Part shown: positions 22,840 to 33,214 of the stretch, in pieces | How positions within the stretch are numbered: the stretch's first letter is position 1 | Layout of the letters: each line of letters opens with the position of its first letter | NCBI RefSeq assembly: GCF_035046485.1 | Contig: NC_085137.1 | Location: 46,617,155 to 46,681,154 of the forward strand | Reading direction: 5' to 3' | DNA from: Aedes albopictus | Taxonomy: Eukaryota; Arthropoda; Insecta; Diptera; Culicidae | Length of the DNA: 64,000 nt | Notes under the pieces: model-generated | Told to the model about the DNA's origin: nothing | Database searches by the model: none | The model's input: the letters and a program-made list of their open reading frames with translations, nothing else | Position numbers and translations under genes: made by a program

Positions 22840-23873
22840 AAACATACATACATACATTTATTTGTTTAACATCACATTTAAGACAAGATGTAATCAACAA
22901 TAGTACGCCACAATACTCGGTTTGTGGCTGCCGCTCTCCATCCTCGGTCGCGCCCAATGCTCGCCAGGTCACGCTCCACTTGGTCCGCCCATCGTGCTTC
23001 TTGTGCCAACATCAGCTTTGCAGGGTTGTTGTCCGGCATTCTTGTAACATGCCCTGCCCACCGTATCCTTCCGGCTTTGGCCACCTTCTGGATGCTGGGT
23101 TCGCCGTAAAGTGCAGCGAGCTCGTGGTTCATCCTTCTCCGCCACACACCGTTCTCCTGCACACTGCCGAAGATCATCCTTAGCACGCGTCGCTCGAAAA
23201 CTCCGAGTGCTTGCAGGTCCTCCTCGAGCATGGTCCATGTTTCGTGTCCATAGAGGACCACCGGTCTTATTAGCGTTTTGTACATGGTACATTTGGTGCG
23301 TGTGTGAATCTTTTACGACTGCAGTTTCTTCTGGAACCCGTAGTAGGGCCGACTTCCGCTGATGATGCGCCTCCGAATTTCACGGCTCACGTTGTTGTCA
23401 GCCGTCAGTAAGGATCCGAGGTAGATGAATTCCTCCACCACCACGAAGGTATCCCCGTCTATCGTAACATTATTACCCAGACGGATACGGTCGTATTCGG
23501 TTCCGCCTACCAGCATGTACTTTGTTTTTGAGGCATTCACCACCAGTTCGGCCTTTGCTGCTTCGCGTTTCAGGCGGGCGTACAGCTCTGCCACCGTTCC
23601 AAATGTTCTGGCGATAATGTCCATTACGTCCGCAAAGCACACAAATTGACCGGATTTTGTGAAAATCGTTTCCCGGCTGTTGAAAATTGTTCCGGCTCAT
23701 CGCATCACACCTTCCAGAGCGATGTTGAAGAGTAGGCATGAGAGTCCGTCACCTTGTCGCAGTCCCCGGCGATATTCGAATGAACTGGATAGTCCACCCG
23801 AAACCCTTACGCAGTTTTGCACACCGTCCCTCGTTGCTTTAAGTTTAATCAATCTAGTCAGCTTCCCAGGAAA
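22840..23873 (-). pseudogene. RTE-like LINE reverse transcriptase, C-terminal part (dead)
   Basis: On the minus strand, separate frames encode in order RRGLRQGDGLSCLLFNIAL (RT core), FADVMDIIARTFGTVAELY (the catalytic FADD box, second D changed to V), VNASKTKYM and VYLGSLL-type text, then YKTLIRPVVLYGHETWTM and RIRWAGHVTRMPDNNPAK near the C-terminus. This is the standard order of an RTE-type endonuclease/reverse transcriptase. Frameshifts separate the pieces and the YXDD-type aspartate is lost, so the copy is inactive. The 3' end on the minus strand runs into an AAATGTATGTATG short tandem tail near 22840-22860. The element continues across the hAT insertion at 30193 and beyond. RTE is the likely clade; a related clade is possible. 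Confidence 0.8.
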
Positions 23874-24009
23874 CATTGGCGTAGCTAGGAGGGGTTCCAG
23901 GGGTGCCTGGCACCCCCTAGAAAAATTTGGCACCCCCTAGAATTTTTCCTTGACGGTCAACTAAAATTTAAAACTTCACACAATAATTGCAATATTTATT
24001 AATGACACA

Positions 24010-26480
24010 TTTGGATATTGGTAAGATCAACAGACTTCTCCATAGATTCCTCCAGAAATACCTCTATCTATTCGCACAGTGTTTTCTCTAGGCTTCCTTT
24101 ATAGATTCCTCTCGATATTTCTTCAATAAACTTCCTTTAGGATACTCCAGGCAGTCCTGATGGGGTTGTACATACATAGTACAAATTTCTGCAGAGATTG
24201 ATCCAGAAAATTCTGTTAGGATTTCTTTGGAAATTCTTACTATGATTCTTCTCGGATTTTTTCTGAGGATTCCTCTTAAAATTTCTATTAGGATTTCTTC
24301 AGGAATTTCTGTTGCAATTATTCAATCAATCTTCCTGGGATCCTTTCAGAAGTTCCTCCGGTGATTCTTCCAGGAATTCCTTCAAAGATTTCATTCAGAA
24401 ATTCTTCCAGAAATTTCTCATGGAATTCCTCCAGGCGCTTATATTGGCCTTCATCCGGGAATTGTGGCTAGGATTTCTCAAGCAACTCCTGCTACGATTC
24501 TTCCACCATTTTCTCTTCTCCTCTAAAAACTCTCACTGTGGTAGCTTCTGGAATTCTACTAGGAAAGTTCTTCCGGAAATTATTCCGGAAGATCTCCCTG
24601 AGATTTTTCTATAAAATCTCTTCATTGATTCTTCCATACATTTCTTCAAAAATATATCCAGGACTTTCTACAGAGGTTCTTCCAGAAATTCCACAGGGGA
24701 TTTCCCCAAGAACTTCTATTGACACTCAATTTCTTGGGTTTGTGCACACGTAAGAACTATTTACACCCACGAGACGAGGCGTCTCGTGGGTGAACTTCTA
24801 TTGACCTTCTTCCACGAATAAAAGCTGGAATTCTTCAAGCAATTCTCATCAAGACTTCTTCAAAAATACTTCTAGGGATTTCTCCTGGCATACTTCTTCC
24901 TGAAATTCCTCCAGAAATTCCTCCAGCGATTCTAGCAGGGATTCCTCCAGTATACTTCTACTGATTCTTTCAAGGAGAACTGTAGGTATTCCTTCAGGAA
25001 TTTGTTAGAGGAACTTCTCTTAAGATACCCCTGACATTGCTGATTCTAGGGTTTCTCTAGAAATTACTTCTATGACAGCTCCCGGAGTTCTAGGAATTCC
25101 TCCAGATATTCTAGCTGTGACTGATCAAGCAATTCATGCGTTTCTTCCAGATATTCTTCCTACAGAAATTCTAACTGTGGTACTTCAGAAATTATGCTAC
25201 GGATTCTTCTAGAGCTTTCTCCTGGCTTTTTGGCTGAGACTTTTCCTGGATTTTTTGCAGAAACTCCTTTAGTTGCTCCACCAGGGATATCTCCAAGGAC
25301 TCATCCAGGAATGCCTTCAGAGATTTAATACAAAGATTCCTCCAGAAAATCCTCATGGAATTCCTGCAGAAACTCTTTTTGGCCTTTCTCCAAGAATACC
25401 TTAAACAACTCCTCCGGTGATTCTTCCAGCAATTTCTTCAGAAATTCCTATACGAATTTATCCTAGCATTATCGCTGGAATTCTTCCTGAGATTCTTTCA
25501 GAAAATCCTCCTGCGATTCCTTCAGGGCCTTCTCTATAGATTCTTCCAGAATACCTCTACCGGTTCATGCAGGGACTTCTCTAGGTATTCCAAGGATTTT
25601 TTTTGGATTTCCCCCGGCATTCCTGATGGGGTTTCTCTAGAAATTCCTGTACAGTTTTCTCCAGCGATTCCTTCTAGGATTTCAGCTGAGGTTTCTACAG
25701 TGATACATCCCAGAATCCTTCTAAGAATACCTCCTAAGATTTTTCCTGTGATTTCTTCAGAAACTCTCCGGTGATTCCTCCTGGAATTTTCATCCAAGAT
25801 ATTTTCTCCACAGATTCTATTATAAATTTCCCATGGGATTCCTACAGGAACTCATCTTGGCATCCAGGAATTTCAGCTGAATTTCACAAGCTATTCCTGC
25901 TGTGGTTTTTCCAGCAATTCCTCTTAGGACTCCTAGGACTTACTGTAATACCTCCCAGATTTCTTCTAGGGATTCTTCTAAGAACTTCTCCAGAAATTCT
26001 TTTAAAAACTTGCTGGGATCTCCTAGGAGTCTTGCAGAAGCACCTTCGGTGAGTCCTCCTGGAAATCTTAAAAAAATCCTGGGATTTCTTCAAATATTTA
26101 TTGTTGGACTTCTCCAGGAACTCCTAATGACTTTCATCCAGGAACTCCTCCTAGAAATCCATAAGCATTTCCTGATGCTTCTAATGTTTCAGGTATGCCT
26201 CCTAGATCTCCTCCAGAAAGTTTTACTGTGATACCTGCAGGAATTCCTCTAGAGATTTCTCCTAGAATTCTTGCAGGGATTCTTCTAAAGACTCATCCAG
26301 GAATTCATAGATTACTCTAGAAATTAATCATGGTATTACACCTGAAATTCCTCTTGGTCTTCTTCAAGGAATTCTAGCTGAAGGAATCAAAATATATATA
26401 TCTCTAGAGGAATCCATAAACGAATTTCGGGAATTATTGGAATTTCCAGAGAAATCCTAGGAGGTACTAGAGAAATCTCT
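24010..26480. repeat. 2.5-kb CT-rich degenerate array inside the hAT element
   Basis: Near-continuous TTCCTCCAGGAATTCCT, TTCTTCCAGAAATT and TTCCTCTAGGATTTCT words without a fixed period. Around 26380 the strand bias flips to GGAATCC/GAGGAAT. Many frames of 70-110 codons are open on both strands purely because of composition. Confidence 0.85.
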
Positions 26481-26880
26481 AGTGAAACCGTATGTATGTG
26501 TACGGGAAAAACTTGTAATTAATTGACAAAATGAGAGATGTGGATACAATTCTGTTGGGATTCGAGATTACACTGCTCCGTATTACGTAAACCACAGTAT
26601 GGCCATTTCTGTGTGGGTTCCTTAGGCATGATTGTATTCTTTTTTTTTTTTGAAAATGTCTACGGTAGTTTCATTGGAACCCAACAAACATTTTATCTTT
26701 CTAGAAGAGGAACAAACCACTCTTAAGCAAAATTTAGTTTAAGAAACTGATATTCAGCTAGTTACGTTTCTTGGGAATGCAATCAACAATTTCTTTGATT
26801 TTTTTTTAATTTCAATGGCTATTCCTCCGTAATTATTCAGGCAATTTCTTTTTAAGTTATTTTGCAAATTTCTCAGACAA
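26481..26880. repeat. Inter-array spacer with dispersed repeat 26678-26775
   Basis: ACCCAACAAACATTTTAT, GGAACAAACCACTCTTAAGC and CAGCTAGTTACGTTT occur as reverse complements at 36172-36262. This shows a short dispersed repeat shared by two array regions. Confidence 0.7.
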
Positions 26881-27984
26881 TTTTGTCGTGATTACTCAAA
26901 TGTACTTGCTTGAAGAAAATCCTATGAAATTCGCGAAAAATTTCCTGACAAATTGCCGGAAAAACTTTCATACAAATTACCTTAGAGCATTCAAAGTAAT
27001 TGTCAAAAGAACTCATATAAGAACTACCAGAGGAATTCCTGATGAAAATAGAAAGGCATCTTCAAAGAAATTTGCCGAAACCAATCTCACAATAAATTGT
27101 TTAATGTTTCTATGAAAATTTCCACAAACATTCACAAAAAAAATTCAAAGAATTTTCTGAAATCATCAAAGGAATTTCTGAAGAAAATTTAGAAAGTATT
27201 CCAAAAGTGGTTGCATGCATGCATCAAAGAAAATTGCCGAATTAATTTCCAAAGGAATTTCCGAAGAAGTTCCTAAAGTAATAATAGAAGTTTCCAAGAT
27301 TTCCAAAAGATTTTCTGATAAAATTCCCAAATAAGTGTTCAATGCAAGTAACACCTGAAATGCCGAATGTGTTCCGAAAACATCTGCTGCAGGGATTCCT
27401 CATAAAATTACTAAAGAAATCTAGAAGAAATTGTCAAATGAATTTTTATTTAAATTATAGAAACGATTTATAAAAGAAATTCTGATGGAGTTTTCGAAGG
27501 AATTGGTGAAGAAATACCTAATAGAATGAATAATAAAAGTAAAAAAATCGACGAAAATCCAAAAAAAAGTAGAATGACTTGCCGAAGACACTTCCAAAAA
27601 AAAATTTAGGAAATTACCATAGTCAATGTCGAATGAATTACCAAAGGCTTAACTAGAAGAATTCCAAAAGGATTTTCCTGAAGAGTAATTGAAGAATTTT
27701 AAAAAGCAAATATCAATAGAATTGCTAACATTAACAAAACATCGCTTGAAAGACTACTTGAAATTGGCGAAAGAACTCTCGAGAAAACAATTCAAAGGAT
27801 TTACCAATGAAATATAAAAAAAGCCAAATAAATTCCTAGTGGAATTGCCGAAGAAAATTCAAAAGTAATTTCAAATGAAAATTTCAAAGGATGCGTTAAA
27901 GGTGTTTAGTATTAAATCCAGACATATTACCAAATAAATTCTTAAAGAAATTGTCAAAGGAATTTGTCATATTCAAAGGAATTA
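26881..27984. repeat. A-rich degenerate array inside the hAT element
   Basis: AAAGGAATTTCCAAAGAAAT-like words dominate. This is the same type of degenerate array as at 24-26.5 kb but with a purine-rich top strand and stronger A bias. Confidence 0.75.
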
Positions 27985-29375
27985 AGGTACCCCGGGGCAA
28001 GTGAGAATCGGGGGCAAGTGAGACCTGTAGCTAGTATTTTTTTTATTATTTATTTTTAAGACTAACATTCTTCATGGAAAACATAGGTATCACACCTACG
28101 GATACTTTGAATACAAAAAATGTTATTGTTTCAACCATAAAGAGACCATATACGTTATTGTTGTTCATATGCAATTTTCAATTCACTAGGTGAGATTGAC
28201 GTGCTCTACTACATTCGTCGTTTAAAAATAGATTTGTTATTCTACAAATACTTTTTTTGTTTCAGTATAGTATTTGGAGTTCCTGCAAATAATTTCAAGC
28301 GAAAAACCTGTATTTCATTTTGATTTATTACCTTTATAATTTATTACCTTTATAATTTATTTATTGATAAAACCTTGGGTAAAAAAAATCTAAAAGCATT
28401 TTTTTTATGTTTTTCTCTAAATATCTTCCATTATTTTTCCACTTAACGCTGCATAGTGCATTCTTCTGAGCATTCAGGAATCGTCCATATAAAATTTAGA
28501 TACGGAAATGGCCTTTTAAAAATTCATGATTAATAAAACATTATTTATTGATCATAAGATTATGTAAGGGAGAAAATATTACTGAAAATCTCGAAACCCC
28601 AGATTTACTATTGGCGAGATTCATCAACTATATAATAAAGAGACCAAGTTTCGAAATCTTTTGTCTCTTCACTTTACGGCGCTCTTTTTGTATAAAAAAA
28701 TCAATTTATTTTGTATGAGCTGCTAGAGTTGATTGAAGTTTTTTCCCCAGCGATTTCTTATGCGTTACGTAATTTATGCATGATACCATAAACCTCCTCT
28801 TATTTTAATCTCTAAACATAGTCATTCATATAAGAGATTTATGATTTATGTTATCTTATTTGTTGCAACTTATATTAAGCCCTTTGAACAAAAACTCTGA
28901 ATAGGTCCCACTTGCCCCGTGAAACGCAGTAAATGAAGATATGCTACACTTTTCATTATATGCATAATATATGGAATGTAAAAAAAAATTGAAACAGTTT
29001 TAATGCACGTTAATAAGTACAAATGGTCGGTGTTCAGTCAGAGTGGACTACGCGGTTTTTTGCACAGGTAAAGATAAGCGAAGGAATTCGATAATTCTGA
29101 ACTTTTCAACGTTTCTTTGATGCAGATAGGTCATTACATATATGAACTATAGTTTTTCAGAAAACAATGCGCTAGATTTGATATCCCAAGTGCTTGCAGG
29201 AGATTTCCCCAAAATCATTGAAAAACAGATGGTCCGGTCTGACTTAACGCCGACCAAATATACCAAAAACGTCTTTTGGGTTCATTGGAATTATTGAAAA
29301 ATTTGTGTTCTGAAATTTTTGGCATGACGAAACCAAATTAGCATTTTTTTAGGTCCCACTTGCCCCGGGGTACCT
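27985..29375. mobile_element. 1.39-kb TIR element AGGTACCCCGGGGCAAGTG, TA duplication, nested in hAT
   Basis: The left end AGGTACCCCGGGGCAAGTGA and right end TCCCACTTGCCCCGGGGTACCT are near-perfect inverted copies flanked by TA (27983-27984, 29376-29377). An extra GTGAGACC motif at the left and a second CCCACTTGCCCC at 28912 suggest subterminal repeats. No transposase frame is present. Confidence 0.88.
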
Positions 29376-30192
29376 TACTGAAAGATTTCTAAAAGAAGTC
29401 CAAATAAAATAATTTGCAAAACAATTTCCAAATAAATTTCCGGGAATACTCCCTGAGGAATTACCGGAACAATGTTTTTCCGAAAACACAAATTTCTTAT
29501 TTTATATTATAACATAGAATCAGAATCCCGAAGAGAAAAATCGAATGTTGTGGTCAAACCAAAAATGCAAATATGTATCCTGATTTCATAGCTTCAATAA
29601 TTTATAACTCATATAATGCACAAAGCTTATTCAGCTTATTAGACGCAGTGGCTTAATTTCCACAACAGGAGAGGAAAAAAAGACGCTAACAATTGTTCTT
29701 TAAAACTATTTTATAAGGGTTGTTATCATGCAATAAACAAAAGGGATGTCACGATGAATACAAGTAACACGCAAATTTATGGATATTTTATAGTTTAAGA
29801 GATTTACACTTCTAATAATTGCTCTGAAAATGTATTCCTAATCAATGTATTCAATCCACAAAACAAAGGGGTGGTGATGATTGAAAAGCTCAAACTGAAT
29901 ATACAAATTCCATGTATTATACGTAACCAAGTTATCAAGTTCTCAAACCTCACATGGCGGGGAAAGTGTTAAGTTAGTACAACGGTTCGGATTTTAAAAT
30001 GAAAATGTCCTTTAAAATATAGCGCGTTTAAATTTTCAGGCTAATTTGTCCCGTGACGCAGTATATCATTGTACTTAGAAATTGAGGATGGATCGGTGTT
30101 TCTTTATACAAAAAAAAAGCAAAATAACCTGGAAGCCACTGAAACTGGCACCCCCAGGCACCCCCTAGGAAAAAATCCTAGATACGCCAATG
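29376..30192. other. Remainder of the hAT element, no gene
   Basis: A+T-rich sequence with a few GGAATTxCC words at 29376-29475. It ends in the GGCACCCCCAGGCACCCCCT subterminal block of the hAT element. Confidence 0.6.
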
Positions 30193-30461
30193 CCAGGAAA
30201 GCTGTTTTCGTCCATGATTCTCCATATTTCTGCGCGGTCGGTACTTTCGTATGCCGCTTTGAAGTCGATGAACAGGTGATGCGTTGGGACCTGGTATTCA
30301 CGGCATTTCTGGAGGATTTACCGTACGGTGAAGATATGATCCGTTGTCGACCGACCGTCGACCAAGCCGGCTTGCTAACTTCCCACGAACTCATTCGTTT
30401 TAGGTGACAGACGACGGGAGATGATCTGGGATAGCACCTTGTAGGCAGCATTCAAAATAGT
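30193..30461 (-). pseudogene. RTE-like LINE, middle segment (RT palm, dead)
   Basis: On the minus strand, frames include NAAYKVLSQIISRRLSPKTN followed, after a frameshift, by sequence equivalent to the RT segment with the first catalytic aspartate (FIDFKAAYD type). It connects upstream to 31512-32107 and downstream to 23865, with the hAT and ORF1 insertions between. Shifted frames across 30104-30451 show that it is not functional. Confidence 0.75.
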
Positions 30462-31511
30462 CAACAGTTGACAAGCGCCCTTCATTCGCGACAGACATTC
30501 CTTCTCAACGCTCTCGTGCGTCAGTTTCTCTTTCTGTTGCGAATAAATTTTGCATCGCTGCAAGATGTCTTCGCACAGAAAAAATACCCTAGTCGTGGAC
30601 TTCGGCGTATTACCGAAGCGACCCGGCTTACAACAAGTGGAAAAATTCCTTAAGGATTTCATCAAAGTTGACCTGGCTGATGTGAGGAACATCCAGCTCC
30701 ACAACATCAAAAACTCTTTGTTCATTGAGATGAACGATGCAGGCGTAGCCCCACGGCTCCAAAGGCAGCACCACCTCCAGCACTATTTCACGATCGAAGG
30801 AATGAGATATTACATTCCAGTATACGTGGATGGTCCCACTACTACTGTCCGAGTCCACGATCTGCCACCTCAAATGGACAACGATGTTATCTCCGACCAT
30901 TTGCAGCAGTACGGGAAAGTGATCTCCATACAAAATGAAGTGTGGAAGAACTATTTCTCGGGGATACCGAACGGCGTGAGAATTGTTCGTATGCGGTTGG
31001 ATAAAGCAATACCATCGCATATTGTGGTAAACAGCCATAGCACATACGTTAGTTGTGCGAACAAAAGCAATCAAACGACGGCTCGCGGCACCAAGAAGCA
31101 GCCACACACAACACCATCCGACTTGGCTCATGAACACGATACCGACCAGATCAACAACGACATCGAAGACAACGAACTACCGTCCGCGGCGACTCAAATT
31201 GAAAGCGACGATGACCACAGCGACGACGAGAATGCCAACAACAACGACCACGGATGGAAGAACGAGAACGGTGGAACGACAGAAAGTACCGATAATGATT
31301 CAGCGAAGCGGCGGTTGTCAACCGAGTCGAATGGAACAAAGGAAGAAAATACAGCAAAACGATCATGCAATCAGTGCACCCAGAAATCTGATCCAGAATG
31401 GAAAATGATCACAAGATCGAAGAAAAAGTGACGTTGTAAATATTAATATTTTACGACACGAATGCACCTTCGGTGTAAAGTGTCGCTAATTAAAGTAAAT
31501 AAATAAATAAA
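30462..31511 (+). mobile_element. ORF1-only retroposon (half-LINE) with 12-bp target duplication
   Basis: ATTCAAAATAGT occurs at 30450-30461 and 31512-31523, and removing the 1,050 bp between restores the RTE sequence. The insert has a short 5' leader, one open frame for a LINE ORF1-type protein, a short 3' UTR with CACCTTCGGTGTAAAGTGTC, and a (TAAA)n tail. There is no ORF2. It is either a deletion derivative of a two-ORF LINE or a non-autonomous family comparable in layout to mammalian HAL1. Confidence 0.85.
30565..31431 (+). CDS. LINE ORF1-like nucleic-acid-binding protein, intact frame
   Basis: The 288-residue frame starts at the ATG of MSSHRKNTLVVDFG and ends in MITRSKKK. The N-terminal half (residues ~10-150) has the alternating hydrophobic/basic pattern and the phrase TTVRVHDLPPQMDNDVISDH followed by LQQYGKVISI. 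These look like the RNA-recognition-type folds of mosquito non-LTR ORF1 proteins, where a CCHC knuckle normally follows. Here that region reads STYVSCANKSNQTTARG and lacks a full CCHC set. The C-terminal ~110 residues are highly acidic and low complexity (DDDHSDDENANNND) before a basic tail with CNQCTQK. The expected role is binding element RNA for retrotransposition in trans. It could also be a domesticated or decaying copy; absence of stops argues for recent insertion. Confidence 0.7.
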   Translation: MSSHRKNTLVVDFGVLPKRPGLQQVEKFLKDFIKVDLADVRNIQLHNIKNSLFIEMNDAGVAPRLQRQHHLQHYFTIEGMRYYIPVYVDGPTTTVRVHDLPPQMDNDVISDHLQQYGKVISIQNEVWKNYFSGIPNGVRIVRMRLDKAIPSHIVVNSHSTYVSCANKSNQTTARGTKKQPHTTPSDLAHEHDTDQINNDIEDNELPSAATQIESDDDHSDDENANNNDHGWKNENGGTTESTDNDSAKRRLSTESNGTKEENTAKRSCNQCTQKSDPEWKMITRSKKK

Positions 31512-32107
31512 ATTCAAAATAGTGATCGTCCTGAAGTTCTCACATTCCAAATGGTTGCCTTTCTTGTGAATGGAGCACCTTCCACTCCTCCGGTTGCTGT
31601 TCGGTTTCCAAGATCTTGACTATCAGCCGAAGCAGACAGGTGGTCAACTTTTCTGGGCCCATCTTGATGAGTTCAGCTGCAATACCATCCTTACCAGCTG
31701 CTATGTTGGTTTTGAGCTGGTGAATGGCATCCTTAACTTCCCTCAGCGTGGGAGTTGATTCATTTCCATCCTCCGCTGCACTGGAGTCGTCGTTTCCTCC
31801 GTTGCCGTGGTCTCCCATGCCTACGTACTCCACGTAATTCAGGTGCTGATCGAAGTGCTGCTTCCATCTTTCGATCGTCAAGATGCCTCCGTCTTTATCC
31901 CTGCATATTTCGGCTCGCGGCACTAAGCCGTATCAGGATGCGTTGAGCTTCTGATAGAACTTCCGTGTTTCTTAGGAATGGCACAGCAGTTCCATTTCTT
32001 CGCATTCCGCTTCTTCCGCTTCCCTTGCTGCAGCATTACCGCCCTCGCTGCGTTCTTTTCCTTCAAAACCGTTCTGCACTCTTCGTCGAACTATTCGTTC
32101 CGTACAT
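31512..32107 (-). pseudogene. RTE-like LINE, RT N-terminal segment
   Basis: The minus frame from about 31923 to 31540 reads EICRDKDGGILTIERWKQHF, then LREVKDAIHQLKTNIAAGKD-type text with GIAAELIKMGPEKL and EEWKVL. This is the canonical fingers region that precedes the RT palm. Upstream, a frame with KFYQKLNAS and a stop extends to about 32107, where the LINE similarity ends, probably by 5' truncation. Confidence 0.8.
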
Positions 32108-32124
32108 CAACAAAGCTATCCATG

Positions 32125-32270
32125 AAAATATTTGACACTTCACAGGTCATTTTGACAGACCACACAAAATATGCAAGATAAAGACAGATCATATATTCTA
32201 CTTTATCGCTCTTGTTTTCGTCCTTTTCATGGTCATATTACATCTGTCAAAATGGCCTGAGAGTTGTCAG
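32125..32270. repeat. Short inverted repeat around TTTTGACAG
   Basis: CAGGTCATTTTGACAGA at about 32143 faces TCTGTCAAAATGGCCTG at about 32244. It may be a small MITE; the ends are not clear. Confidence 0.4.
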
Positions 32271-32389
32271 TCATTTTGAGGTTAGCTTTGTTGGTGTAAT
32301 AAAGAATGGTTTCGAGAGTAAACCGCGTCTGAGTTTATTCGCACCCGCCTGCTTCGTGAGTACGAAGCAAAACGAACTCAAAAACACTA

Positions 32390-33212
32390 ACGCGTTCCTC
32401 TAGAATTCCTTTGTATTCATTAAGAATTTCATCAGGAATTCCTTCCAGAGTTTTTCGGGAATTCATCCAGAAGCCCCTTCGAAATTCCCCCTAGAGATCT
32501 TCGGGAAGTTCGATGAGAATTCCTCCAAAAGTTCCTCCCCAGGAAATCCTCGGGAATTTTCGAGAAGCTCCTAGAGAAGCTCCAAGGGAAGATCCTTAAG
32601 AACTTCTTCTAGAGATCCTCGGGAAGTTCTACGGGACTTCCTCCAGGAGTTGTTCGAAAGAAATCCTCGGGAATTTCCGGAAAGCTTCTGGAGTAATTTC
32701 CAGAGAACCTGGAGGAATTGCCGAGGAACTGGAAAAAAATCTCGAATAACTCCTGTCGAAACTTTCGTAGAATTATTGGAGGAATGTTTGAGAAACTCCT
32801 GGAAAATATCCCCAAAAAAAAAGTGCAATTTACACAGAACTCCTGCAGAAATTCCCGAGGAACTCAAATCGGAATTTTCGAAGAACTCCTGAAATAATTC
32901 TTGGGTGCTCCTGGTGGAACTCCCTAGGAACTCCGGGAAATTTCTGTAGTCTGATGTAGTAAATTCTAGTAAATCGTGGAGGAATCCCCAAGCACGTTTT
33001 AAGGAAAGTACTGGAGGAATTTCCTGGAAACTCCTGGAGGGTTTCACGAATATTTTCTGGATGAATTACCGAGGAACACCTGGAGGAATGTCCGGAAAAT
33101 TCCTGGAGGGAATCCTGAGGATCTCTGGGAGAACTTTCTTCTTGAGGTAGTAGTTTCCGATGAGCTCCAGGAAGAATTCCCTTGGATCTTCTGGATTCTC
33201 AAGGAACTCCTG
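32390..33212. repeat. Degenerate array, left part
   Basis: GGAGGAATTCCCGAGGAACTCC-like words are in both orientations. The block TGTAGTCTGATGTAG at about 32946 is repeated in direct orientation at 35757, so the two array halves (here and 35269-36170) are one array split by the element between them. Confidence 0.8.
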
Positions 33213-33214
33213 TA

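Larger units (their letters stand above)
23874..30192. mobile_element. 6.3-kb hAT-ended element inserted in the RTE LINE
   Basis: The left end CATTGGCGTAGCTAGGA and right end TCCTAGATACGCCAATG are a 17-bp inverted pair with one mismatch. Subterminal GGCACCCCCTAG motifs occur at both ends. The 8-bp target duplication CCAGGAAA lies at 23866-23873 and 30193-30200, exactly within the RTE reading sequence. 8-bp duplications and CAxTGGCGTAGC ends are hallmarks of hAT transposons. No transposase is visible: the interior is degenerate array plus another nested element, so it is non-autonomous and old. Confidence 0.88.

Noticed and set aside
22924..23362. Plus-strand frames of 61-83 codons over the RTE segment
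   Set aside because: They are antisense to clear reverse transcriptase motifs on the minus strand.
24312..26231. Several 60-110-codon frames at 24.3-26.2 kb
   Set aside because: They are generated by the stop-poor degenerate array on both strands.
30628..31137. 169-codon minus frame opposite the ORF1 retroposon gene
   Set aside because: It is a shadow of the plus-strand ORF1 frame, which fits the element's orientation and tail.
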